This document shows positions 10,284-18,360 of a stretch of DNA of 24,447 bases, in pieces; positions within the stretch are counted from its first letter, which is position 1; each line of letters opens with the position of its first letter. Source of the DNA: Porphyra umbilicalis (taxonomy: Eukaryota; Rhodophyta; Bangiophyceae; Bangiales; Bangiaceae). The translations under genes were made by a program, and so were the position numbers. The notes below the pieces were generated by a model, which saw only the letters and a list, made by a program, of their open reading frames with translations, did no database searches and was not told the DNA's origin. Location: the NCBI GenBank assembly GCA_002049455.2, contig KV919314.1, positions 1 through 24,447 on the forward strand, in the 5' to 3' direction.

Positions 10284-10860
10284 GGCGCGCCCGTGGGAAC
10301 CCCACGGCACCCCGCTCTGCTGCCCCCGCTCCCCAGACGGCGGCCACGCCCATGCCCGACGAGGGCGCGGACGTGGGCGGGGCCTTCGCGGCGTCGACGA
10401 CGCCGCGGGCCATGACTGCCGCCGCCGCCGCCGGCGGTAGCAGCCGCACCAGTGCGAGCGGCAAGGCGGCCGTCGCGCCGTGGTGGGGGTGGGGGGGGGA
10501 GGGGGGAAGCTGCCCCAGCATGGACGCAACCACAGCGCTTCCACCGCCACATCGCGGCCGTTGGCCGGCTGGCCCGGTGGCCGACCGGCGGGCCGCCAGC
10601 GGTGCCCGCTTCGCCGCCGCCGTCACTGCCACCGCAGGTGAACGGGCGCCTCGCCGCCCGCGTGCGCCGCCCGTTCGGTGTCCGCCATTGCCAGCGCCGC
10701 GGCCGCCGCCCGTCGGCCGCCGCCGCCACCGCCGCGGCCGCCGCCTTTCGGCCGCCGCCGCGGCGCTCCACGCGGCGACGGCCGCCGGCGACGGCGCCGA
10801 CGGCACGACGCGCCGGCAGTGGCTCGCCTGTTGCTTTCCGTGGGCGGTGACGCGGGTGTG

Positions 10861-11014
10861 AGAGCCGCTGCTTTGCTCGACGTTTCTTTTTTTTCTGTTT
10901 TTGCGCCTGTGTCCCACCTTCTCCCTCATCTCCATCCCACTCGAGCGCCATGTCTCTCAAAAAAGTTAATGAATGTAGTAAACTCAACGCAAGCACATCC
11001 CCACAAAGCAAGAG
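10861..11014. other. 3' flank of the H3 gene
   Basis: On the minus strand this follows the H3 stop codon. I looked for the metazoan histone 3' stem-loop (GGCTCTTTTCAGAGCC type) and for AATAAA and saw neither, so the mRNA 3' end cannot be placed. Confidence 0.4.
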
Positions 11015-11428
11015 CTACGCCCGCTCGCCGCGGATGCGGCGAGCAAGCTGTATGTCCTTCGACATGACCGTCAAACGCTTGCCGTGGATGGCGCGCAGTT
11101 GGGCGTCCTGGAAGAGGCCCATTAGGTAGGCCTCGGACGTCTCCTGCAGCGCCAGGATAGCTGACGCCGAAAAGCGAGGAGAGTTGGTGTACTCCTGCGC
11201 AATCTCGCGCACCAGGCGCTGGAAGGGGAGCTTGCTGATAAGCGGCTCCCCCGAGCGCTGGAATTTGCGGATGTCCCGCAGGGCGACCGTCCCAGGCCGG
11301 TAACGGCGCTTGACTGCGGCCTTGCCACCGGCCTTGGACTTGGTCGCCCGCCTGGCGGCAGCCCTGGCCAAAGAAGCCGGGGCCTTGCCGCCGGTGGACC
11401 GCCTCGCCGTCTGCTTCGTCCGCGCCAT
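11015..11428 (-). CDS. Divergent histone H3 variant
   Basis: Encodes 137 residues including Met, one more than canonical H3. It forms the H3-H4 tetramer at the nucleosome core. The tail starts [16 protein letters not shown] and the histone fold carries [40 protein letters not shown] and [14 protein letters not shown], ending at TAG 11015-11017 exactly where H3 ends. The coding region is uninterrupted, with no intron. Unusual changes against canonical H3 (mature numbering): K9 is Arg; K56 is Arg (FQRSG for YQKST); K79 is Thr (EYTNSPRF for DFKTDLRF); Cys110 is Arg; and residues 17-40 are rewritten as an Ala/Arg/Lys tail with one extra residue, so K27 and K36 have no clear match. K4, K14, K64, K115 and K122 are kept. 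Loop 1 has canonical length, arguing against a centromeric CENP-A type. The ATG at 11428 is the first in frame and gives the exact H3 N-terminus. It is probably a functional variant. Confidence 0.96.
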   Translation of the reverse strand: MARTKQTARRSTGGKAPASLARAAARRATKSKAGGKAAVKRRYRPGTVALRDIRKFQRSGEPLISKLPFQRLVREIAQEYTNSPRFSASAILALQETSEAYLMGLFQDAQLRAIHGKRLTVMSKDIQLARRIRGERA

Positions 11429-11880
11429 GGCTGGCGGGGCGCAGGTGTGGTAGCCGCCACGGGTGGAGGAGGAGCGGGGGGCAGGAGGAGGGGAGTTGAG
11501 GCGGGGTGAGAGGGGGGGCAGGTCCACGCCAGACAACAGTCGGCGCGGCCGGGCCAGGTCCCACCAACGGTAGAGGCTGGGAGCGCGGGAGGTGCGAAGG
11601 GGGGCAGGGTGCCGGGGGGGACAGGTCAACCCCAAGCCACAGCCGGCGAGGCGGGGATAGGCCGCACCGCCAGTGGAGGTGGGCGGGGCGGGGATGGGGA
11701 AGGGGACGGGCAGAAGGGACGATGCTGCCGGATGACGCCGAGAGGAGATGGCTGGGATGGGCTCCTCTATATACCTGGAGTGGGTCTGCCCGGGGTGCCG
11801 TGGGTGACGGTCACGGCCCCTGCCCGGCAGAGATCACCTGGGCAGCACCAAAAAGCCCTCCGCGACTCAGGTTGGATGCA
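11429..11880 (-). promoter_or_regulatory. H3 upstream region with candidate TATA box
   Basis: On the minus strand upstream of the H3 ATG, the frame stays open for 69 codons without an ATG, and purine-rich, G-rich DNA covers 11455-11720. A TATA-like GTATATAG lies at 11767-11774 on the minus strand, about 340 bp before the ATG. A near-palindromic GTGACGGTCAC lies at 11803-11813, and the nearest CCAAT (minus strand) is at 11909-11913. This order (CCAAT, TATA, long GC-rich leader) is compatible with an RNA polymerase II promoter; the start site is not determinable. Confidence 0.35.
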
Positions 11881-12189
11881 TCAGTGGGGACATTCCATCG
11901 CCTTTGTATTGGGCTCGCAGAGTCATCCGAATCCGCCGTCTCTATGACTGGGTTCAAGCGTGGATTTGTACACTTCCTCTCATCTTGGTGAGTTCGTGTC
12001 CAATCAAGTGCAGAATGTATTGCAAGACAAAAGAATGCTTGTCCGAAGAACCGCGCCACCCGTACGCTGACGCCTACTCAATGCGGGATCGATCACCACA
12101 GATCGCCCCATCTGATCGCCCCCCCAGGGAGCGATCTTCGGATGACAAACCACCTCCCCCCAGCTCTGTCAGGGTCCCGCTGTCGCCGC
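11881..12189. other. Non-coding DNA upstream of the tandem repeat
   Basis: Balanced DNA containing CCAAT at 12000-12004 and ATTGG at 11909-11913. It has a GATCG/CGATC-rich patch at 12086-12140 and no coding signal. Confidence 0.45.
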
Positions 12190-13150
12190 CGTAGATCTCA
12201 TTGGCAGCCATCCACTCGACGACGTCATATACACTGCGTCACAGCAACCAATGGAGTGTGCAGAAATGCTGTTAACCAACGACACGGTTCAGAGCTGTGC
12301 AGTGTCAGATGTATGCACGTGTTCTGGTTGATTCTTCATAAGTGTACGTCGGGGACCACGTGATTTGCTGTCGTTCGCCCTCTGTGGGCATTGAAACAGC
12401 GCCGCGACAACCAATGGAACGGCTTAGGCATGTTGATCGAAAGTGACGAGGGCCCAAGTCTTGCTATGTATGGTACATACCAGTGGTTTGATTGGTTCTT
12501 GAAGTTGTGTAAGTAGTCACGTGAGCTGCTGGCGTCCGTCAACTGTCGGACATGAATCTTCGATAGCCACGAAAACCAATGGGGTTACTGACCATTGTTA
12601 ATCATCAAACATGTATTGCTGATCCCCGAATTTTGTCCTGGTGGACAGACACTGACTTGCGGACCGACTCTCTCCACCAATCAGAAACGCCCCTGGGACT
12701 GACTTGGTGCGCCTGAGTGCTTACATGTGCCCATCCAGTCTGGAAATCGACATCAGCTCCTCTTTTTTTCTGCACTTCTGGCAAGGAGACAGTAGAAAAT
12801 CTCAAGATCTCGCATGGGCAGCTTGCTCCGTGCCAAGAAAATCGGATCAAGGGGCAAAAAACAGTGAGATCTGCTGGATGCAAGGTCCTGGCATCGAATG
12901 CGGGCTTCCTATTGGCTTTGATGCCTTTTTTACTGTCGTTTTCGACCAATAGAATGCTGTTTTTCACAGTCAGTCTCTGTCTCTGTCCCCCAGGACAAAA
13001 TTCGGGGATCAGCAATAGTTGAAAGCCTTGCATCGATAATAGATACAGGTGTTTTGATTTGTCGTTGTCGTCATGTGAGGGATCGCATGACATTCCGCAC
13101 GTTTGTGACTGGCGTACCTTCTTTGAGTGACGCCATGTCATTGGAATGTG
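12190..13150 (+). repeat. Degenerate ~163-bp tandem repeat with CCAAT and CACGTG
   Basis: AACCAATGG recurs with CCAAT at 12248, 12411 and 12576 (spacings 163 and 165). CACGTG recurs at 12357 and 12518 (161), each preceded by a GATT/TTCTT/GTGTA block and followed by a GCTG(T/G)CGT block. If the TA-flanked insert (listed separately) and one TA are removed (402 bp), the third unit's CATGTGAG at 13072 falls 152 bp after the previous CACGTG. A related word TCATTGGAA at 13139 then falls about 162 bp after the previous CCAATGGA. That gives about three to four ancient units. CCAAT is the NF-Y site and CACGTG the E-box/G-box in other eukaryotes; function here is inference. Confidence 0.6.
12614..13017. 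mobile_element. TA-flanked MITE, 400-bp core
   Basis: The ends are a perfect 27-nt inverted repeat: 12614-12640 and 12991-13017, reading TATTGCTGATCCCCGAATTT and onward. Similarity continues inward for about 18 more bases with a few mismatches and a 2-nt indel. Taking TA as the target duplication gives a core of 12616-13015, exactly 400 bp, with TTGCTGATCC tips. There is no transposase. The minus frame crossing it (12605-13141) extends past both ends and has no domain, so it is not a gene. The flanking tandem repeat realigns when the element is removed, which independently supports insertion. The tips differ from those of the 355-1326 element, so this is another family. Tc1/mariner-like is the best guess. 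Confidence 0.8.
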
Positions 13151-13608
13151 TCATCGTCAGCACTTCATGTGGCAGTGAATTGTTTGTGCGAGATTTTTGT
13201 GGCGAGCGATAACGGCAGAAGCAAGTTTATCAACACGGTCCATGGGCAGCGTGTCGAGCCACAAGATCTTGCGAAGCTCGCACGCGCAATCATCTTGCGG
13301 CCCTTCGCACGAAGGCCTCCCCACCGCAGGCCCCCCTCTCCACGCTGTTACTACCCGCAATCCTGCCCCGCCCGCGCTCCCGAGCCGCCACCGCCAGCAA
13401 GCTCTGTAGCCTGGTCGCCTGGAGCCGCTCCACCGCCGCGGCGCGGGCGCGGCGTACCCTCGCGCCGCCGCACGTGCGCTCGCCGCCAGCTGGACTGCGC
13501 AAGCGCAGTGGGCGGCGTCGCTGGCGGCCAACGGCGCCATGTGCGGCGAAGGCGACGGCAGCAGCTGCGGCGGGGGCTGCGCCGGCGCCTGCGACGGCGG
13601 CAGCAGAG

Positions 13609-13643
<35 letters not shown>

Positions 13644-14300
13644 TGTGGCGGTGGCGGCAGCGGCGGCAGCGGCGGCAGCAGCGGCGACAGCGACGGCCCG
13701 CTGCCGCTGCCTGCCACCTCCGTGCCGACCCACTCTGTGGCTGCCGCGGTGCAGCCGTCGCCTACCCTCCCGCCGCCGCACCTCCACTCGCCGACAGCCT
13801 CGACGCCGCCCACGCGCAGTGGGCGGCGTCGGTGGCGGTCAACGGCGGCGGAGGAAGGAGCTGTGGTGGCGGCTGCACCGGCGGCTGCGAAGGCGGCAGC
13901 GGCGACGGCGGCGGCGGCGGCGTAGGCGTTAGCGGTGGCGGCGGCGGCGGTGGTGGCGGCGGCGGCGCGGGTGGCGGCAGAAGCGGCGGCGGCGGCGGCG
14001 TTGGCGGTGGCGGCGGCGGCGTTGGCGGTGGCGGCGGCGGCGGCGGTGGTAGCGGCGGCTGTGACGGTGAAGTCGGCGACCCGCCGACGGGCGCTGCCCG
14101 GCCACCGGCGGGGGAGCCGCGAGCGCCATCATGACCACGGGTTGGCACCGTGTGGAGACCGCGGCGGGCCGGCGCGGGCGGCCCTCACGACGGCGACGAC
14201 CGCGGCCGAGGTAACCCGGGGGAGCCCCCGCCGGACCCGTCGGCCAGTCACTCCGGGCTAGCGGCGCTGGGGGCCTCCCGCCGTTCACAAGATCGTAGCA
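13151..14300 (+). other. GGC-rich island with internal duplication, no secure gene
   Basis: Balanced to 13290, then strongly GC-rich. A plus frame open from 13127 to 14134 is Arg-rich, then Gly-rich with CGGGCTGGCEGG, and ends before 14135. Two related stretches (AAYPRAAARALAAS then AQWAASLAANG; VAYPPAAAPPLADS then AQWAASVAVNG) lie in different frames 308 bp apart, so one open protein would need a frameshift between them. Minus frames are Pro-rich and also open. I see no domain and no decisive coding evidence. Confidence 0.35.
13436..13928 (+). repeat. ~308-bp tandem duplication around a (GGC)n tract
   Basis: Copy 1 is about 13436-13620 and copy 2 about 13743-13928. Shared blocks include TACCCTC, GCCGCCGCAC, CTCGCC and CGCAGTGGGCGGCGTCG. 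The offset of 308 is not a multiple of three. Differences fall at all codon positions with no synonymous bias, which argues against strong protein-level selection. A (GGC)n microsatellite separates the copies (about 13617-13680), and another follows copy 2 (about 13940-14060). Confidence 0.65.
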
Positions 14301-14377
14301 AAGGTGTGTAGGAAGAAAAACTCTGCCCAGCGGGAAAAAAAAACCATTGTGTCTACTCTACTACGCCCTACATCGCG

Positions 14378-15964
14378 TCACCCAATGTACGGGGCAAGCA
14401 GTTCGCCTCGGTCGCGATGAATGTCCGCGGTCAGGTCAGCTCGCAGGCGCTCGTTCTCCTGCACATTCTGCGTCTCAGCCCAAGCATCAAAAATGGCAGC
14501 CATGTTGGCGGCAGGCGGGTGGGCGACGGGATTAAGAGCAGGGGGTGCGTTGCCGACGGCGTCAATGTTATCCATTGCCGCAGCGACGCCGCCGACGCCA
14601 CCTCCAGGTGCTGGAGCCCCGGCGGCAGCAATAACACCGCCGACGCCACCGGGACTGCCGCCGCCAGGTGCAACTGCCCCGGCGGCAGCAATGCCGCCAG
14701 TTGGTGTCCCTCCGCTCTCTCCTTCCCCAACATCTGACCCGCCGCAAGCATCGCCACCTACGCCACAGTGAGTCCCACCATCACCCCCCACCGCACGTCG
14801 ACGGCGACTCAAAACGTTGCTACGTCGACTCTCCACACACATGTTATGCAGAATGCAAATGGCCTTGTAGGTCGTCACTAGTTGCGACACAGAGCGGTAG
14901 CGCCCAGGGTGGAGCGCAACATGAAAGCGCTTCATCAATACGCCAAACAGCCGCTCCACGTCCTTTTGGATGGCCTCTTGGAGGCGGTTGAACGTCGTCT
15001 GCTCCTCGGTGGACGGCTTGGGATGCGGCGACATCAGAAAAGCGTAGCGCGGGTAAATCCCGTCGACAAGGTAGTAGGGTAGCATGCGGGTGCGGCCATT
15101 GATAGTAAAGGGCGTGCCGCGAGGCGCCCACCGCCCGCCAGTGACGTCCAGGAACAGCTGCGACTGCTGCATGACGCTGATGTCGTTCAGACTGCCGGGG
15201 GCCCCAACAAACAGGTGCCACACCCACAGGTCCTCGTCACACACAGCTTCTACGACGATGCCCCGCTTGCCATTGCGACTCTGGTACGCCCCTGCCATCC
15301 CCGTCGGGCACTGTTGCCACTGCTAGTGGCAACAGTCGAGGGAGTCCATGCACCCCGGCATTCCGCGTTCCTTGTCGCGCTCCATAATGGTGTTGAGCTC
15401 GTCTTGGTTCGGTCGTCGCAGGTAGGTAGGTCCCCATCGCTTGACAATAAACTCCATCAGCAACTTGGTCGACTTGGCGATCACCGTCCGGGACAGGCGC
15501 ACGTACTCGTCCGCTCGGTCGGCTGCCTCGCCGAAGGCGATCACGCGAAAGTCAGCCACTACGTTCTGCAGTGGATGCGCTTGCAGCTTGCCCGTCGCAT
15601 TAATGCGTTGTTGGAAGAAAGGCTCGTCCTTAACAGCCAAATAGATACGCCGAAGGACGGCGCGAGGGACACGGAACCGCGTCTCAGAGTCCCGGAAATC
15701 GTAGATAGGGAGCATACCGCCAAAACCGAAGTAGTCTCGCAAAATGGCGTGCACACCGGCCGCAAAGTCGCGGCCCTTGTTGCCACGGCGCCCCGCGGTG
15801 GAGCCACGATAAAGCCATCGTCGCGCGATGCGCTTGGCGCGCGCGCGTCGGCGCACCGCCATGAGCACATTGACGTGCGCCTGCACCACAGCAGCAACGT
15901 CGGCGCCGTCGTCCTCGGCCAGCAGGGCGGCGGTGGCCGAGACCTCCTCCTCCTGGACGTCCAT
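14378..15964 (-). pseudogene. PIF/Harbinger (HARBI1-like, DDE_Tnp_4) transposase with one internal stop
   Basis: A 528-codon frame read from ATG 15964; that start excludes an upstream low-complexity stretch. Residues 1-200 form the N-terminal part (RRWLYRGSTAGRRGNKG, LRDYFGFGGMLPIYDF and a helical region to RRPNQDELNTIMERDKERG). The catalytic DDE core follows: GCMDSLDCCH with the first Asp at 210, GSLNDISV with the second Asp at 261, YYLVDGIYPRYAFLM, and KDVERLFGVLMKRF with the Glu at 337, all canonical. A single TAG (15323-15325) interrupts directly after His213, where family members continue with Trp. The frame resumes as Q-W-Q-Q-C-P-T-G-M without a shift, so the break is a 6-nt insertion. 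The C-terminus is a Gly/Ala-rich linker, with two similar units at about 14600-14700, then an acidic helical tail. No SANT/Myb partner gene or terminal repeats were found. It is inactive unless the TAG is read through. Confidence 0.9.
15310..15336. repeat. Perfect 12-bp palindrome centred on the transposase stop codon
   Basis: ACTGTTGCCACT (15310-15321) and AGTGGCAACAGT (15325-15336) are exact reverse complements around the 3-nt loop GCT. The minus-strand TAG lies at the centre. Without the extra hexamer the coding sequence would still be a near-perfect 21-bp palindrome (10-bp arms), so the insertion sits at a pre-existing hairpin tip. Confidence 0.9.
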
Positions 15965-16820
15965 CTGGAAAGCAGGGACGCACACGACCGGACCCCGTGG
16001 GGGGCGGGAGGGGAATGGGGAAGAACAGCAGGGGCGCCTGGTGCGTTGTGGAAATGGAGGATTGGGGGAGGAGGGGGGACGAGCGGTGCGAGCAGCGCGC
16101 GTGCCCAGCGAGATCGAGGAGGGGGGGGGAGTGGGATGGAGCCCAGCCGTGAGAGCAGAGCGCGTGGCCGGCGCGATGGAGGAGGGGCCGCGTCGGACGT
16201 GCTCACGGGTGTGGTGGGTGGAAAAAAAAAAGCGGCGGCGGCGGGATGGGGGTGACGACGGCGGTGGCAATCAGCGGGCGGCCCGTGCCGTCCTCTGAAT
16301 GGCGTGTCCGGCCGACCACTGCGGACAGCCACCCCAGCCCACCCCCCCACTGCTGATGCACGCCGGGATGCCCCGCCACCACCCCCCCCAGGCAGCGCTC
16401 GTGCGGGCGCCGCTTCCACTGACGCACGGTGGCTGGGCGGCCACCCCCCCCAAACGGTGCCGATCGCGGCCCCCGCCATCCAGGCGCGACCGTTCAGGCT
16501 GCAGGACTCCCTCAGGCTCCTGTCAGGGCGCCCCAATAGCTGTAGCACAGCAACCGGCCCAATCTCGCCCGTCCACGCGGCGCTGTCGACGGCCCGCGCC
16601 GCCCTCGTGAAACGACCTCCCTTCCCGAGGGCTCCCAGAGAGGCCCTCCGCAGGCGCAGCTCACCTGGGTTGACAGCCCCTCCCCTCTCAGATTGCTCTG
16701 TGAGCGATGCGTGGGAGCCACGCAGGCGCAAAAAGATCTAACGCGCTTCCCTCTGTGCATGCCGTGACAAAAATATCTGGCGAGAGACGTGGACCCGCTT
16801 TCGAGAAGTGTGGTCTAGAT
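15965..16820. other. Upstream flank of the transposase
   Basis: GC-rich and strand-asymmetric (G-rich on the plus strand at 16000-16140). A minus frame is open to 16731 but Pro/Arg/Ser-rich without motifs. A9-10 lies at 16221-16230. I looked for Harbinger terminal inverted repeats and a second Harbinger ORF here and saw neither. Confidence 0.4.
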
Positions 16821-17776
16821 CAGGGGCTTTTGAATCTGTCACTTTTCATAGAATCTGAATATACTCCAGTTGCGCTGACATGCACTCAGATTTGAGTTTT
16901 TGATGATATCATGTATCTGGACTCGGATCTGACCTCGTCGGTCGGATTCAGGATCAGCATTATATTCGGATATGATATCGCTCCGATTTCGATTATAATC
17001 TGTGTACCTAGAGTGAGTATATTCCGTCTGAGGACACTTCTGCGCAAATAGGGATCCACGCATGTTCCAACGAGAGGTTGTCCGACGACGCCGCCAACAC
17101 AGTCTAGCGCCAGCCAACGTACGTTTTGAGGTGGTCTCAATCTCCTGGGAAACTGGAGTGGTATGGTGTACCGGCACAATTCCAGCGTGCAAACTAAAAG
17201 CTACAATCTCGTCCTCGGACACAGAAAGATTTGTGGTGCTGCGGGCAGTGCTCCCCAAGTCACGACGAGTGCTCGTCGGGGTGCAACAGTGGTCGACGCT
17301 GGAGGGTGTTGTGACAGCAAAGAGGCACAGTTTTTATGCGACGAGAAGCGGGGCGGCAGGGCTGCTCCTCACGCGAAGGGGATAGGATCATGCTGCGAAT
17401 ACCCAAACACCTTCACGTCGTGGTACGGGCATCCGGCTCAGGTGTGCCAGACACATTTCTCTCTTATTTGCGAAGGTCCAGCTCCTATCGCATATCTGGT
17501 AGCCAACATTGGCATCTTTTTCGCCTGCGGCGTCGCAAGGGCTGCCCCAGACTGTTGTTGTAGCGCACAGCCGATTCCGGGAGTCGGATAAACTCAGGCA
17601 AAGTATCTCCACTCTGATTACATTATATCCTGACCTCAGAGAATTATTAAGGCCCATTATAATCGTCGGTGCATGGACAGAGTACATTAAGAATACGCAG
17701 CTACGGCATGAATATGGGTATATTCGAGTATACTGTGCGGATATATCTAGCTCAACTTTATCCACCTCAGCCCCTG
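16821..17776. mobile_element. Second non-autonomous hAT transposon (956 bp) with 8-bp target-site duplication
   Basis: The tips are CAGGGGCT (16821-16828) and its reverse complement AGCCCCTG (17769-17776), a classic hAT terminus. Flanks are identical 8-mers, GTCTAGAT at 16813-16820 and 17777-17784. Perfect terminal identity is short (8 bp), but the exact 8-bp duplication immediately outside is strong evidence. Subterminal DNA is AT-rich with recurring ATCTGA, TCGGAT, GGATAT and GAGTAT words in both orientations. No transposase is inside; interior frames are short and unrelated to hAT proteins. The tips differ from the 8066-8972 element, but both targets start GTCT with A at position 7, matching a shared target preference. 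Confidence 0.85.
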
Positions 17777-17910
17777 GTCTAGATCGACAATTTCTAGTTT
17801 CTGAATGACTGTGAAAAACCGGGGCTGATCGTGGGCCCACACGTTGCTCGCATAAGCGTGCTATCTTGTATACTGTTTCGAATCGTTCGACCAATGAGAG
17901 AGCATATAGG

Positions 17911-17963
17911 AATGGGGTCGGCTTCGGACCGACCCCATTTCCGGTCGGGAATGGGGTCGGTCC
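17911..17963. repeat. Three-arm alternating hairpin (GGGGTCGG/CCGACCCC)
   Basis: The central arm GGACCGACCCCATT (17926-17939) can pair either with the left AATGGGGTCGG (17911-17921) or with the right GGAATGGGGTCGGTCC (17948-17963). The right pairing has about 16 pairs with one bulged T and loop GGTCG. The two structures are mutually exclusive. Related GGGGTCGG occurs again near 18040. Confidence 0.75.
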
Positions 17964-18317
17964 GGCACGGGCCTCATTTCTGAAAGCAACATATGCGTTG
18001 TACTTACGTCATTTGATTTGGGCGAAATGATGCCTAAACGGGGTCGGAGACGTTGATGCGGGAGCATTCCGGCCCCAATTCCTTAATAATGAGACACGTT
18101 TGCGCCACGTTGCGCCACGTTTCGCAAAAATGGCTTGGGGCCGACGTTGCAGGGTTTGATCGGCGAAATCTTGAAAGGCCCGTATCTCCGTTCCGCTCAC
18201 CGCAAGAACATTGAAGTTTCTATGATAAAGCGCCACATGTGATCACAATCATGAACCTCGGGATGTAGAATGATTGTAATCATTAAAGTCATAATGACTA
18301 TAGTCAAACAAAAGACA

Positions 18318-18360
18318 ACTGCCACCTCTGGGGAGCACCCTGTCCGCAAAGGCCAGGGAA
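18318..18360 (+). repeat. Dispersed repeat, copy B
   Basis: AACTGCCACCTCTG, GAGCACCCTGTCC and AAAGGCCAGGGAA match the blocks at 2157-2169 and 2224-2250. The ~50-nt spacer of that copy is missing. Same orientation. Confidence 0.55.

Larger units (their letters stand above)
9331..10860 (+). pseudogene. GC-rich Ala/Gly-rich coding-like block with broken frame
   Basis: No domain is recognised. Plus-strand stretches look protein-like in different frames: ADAAALFAAALSPAAGHCW and RDAFELFVGAAGRRRRHGR (frame of 9618), then AAAISAAAADGGGDGDAPND before a G12 run (9910-9921), then MADVTTSAAAAAEAAAADEV in a shifted frame stopping at TGA 10034-10036, then GVLMVGVDHAPSPAATAAAA, and finally PMPDEGADVGGAFAASTTP in the frame of 10238 ending at TAG 10861 after RRQWLACCFPWAVTRV. 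A hop again coincides with a G homopolymer. A minus-strand frame is open across most of it (9671-11011), but is Pro/Arg-rich and runs into the balanced DNA beside H3. Strand and coding status are uncertain. Confidence 0.3.

Noticed and set aside
9671..11011. 446-codon minus-strand ORF as a gene
   Set aside because: Pro/Arg-rich low complexity throughout, no domain, and open frames exist in several phases on both strands of this DNA.
10900..11014. Histone mRNA 3' stem-loop
   Set aside because: No GGCTCTTTTCAGAGCC-like hairpin or AATAAA found on the minus strand after the H3 stop.
11015..11428. Centromeric H3 (CENP-A)
   Set aside because: Loop 1 has canonical length, and the tail starts [13 protein letters not shown] proteins lengthen loop 1 and diverge at the N-terminus.
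11429..11635. N-terminal extension of H3 to an upstream TTG
   Set aside because: The frame is open but has no ATG; the ATG at 11428 gives the exact H3 N-terminus. The extension is GC-rich leader sequence.
12605..13141. 178-codon minus-strand ORF
   Set aside because: It spans both ends of the MITE and the flanking repeat and has no family resemblance; a chance open frame.
13474..13932. Poly-Ala and poly-Gly ORFs over the GGC tracts as proteins
   Set aside because: Triplet repeats are open in every phase on both strands, so openness carries no information.
15323..15325. TAG read as an amino acid by an alternative genetic code
   Set aside because: The H3 gene ends at TAG exactly at the conserved C-terminus, so TAG is a normal stop here.
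15559..16731. 390-codon minus-strand ORF overlapping the transposase
   Set aside because: It is the shadow of the transposase in another frame plus GC-rich upstream DNA; the other frame carries the DDE motifs.
14300..16820. Harbinger terminal inverted repeats and 3-bp TSD
   Set aside because: No convincing inverted pair beginning GGG/GGC was found around the transposase by eye; boundaries left undefined.
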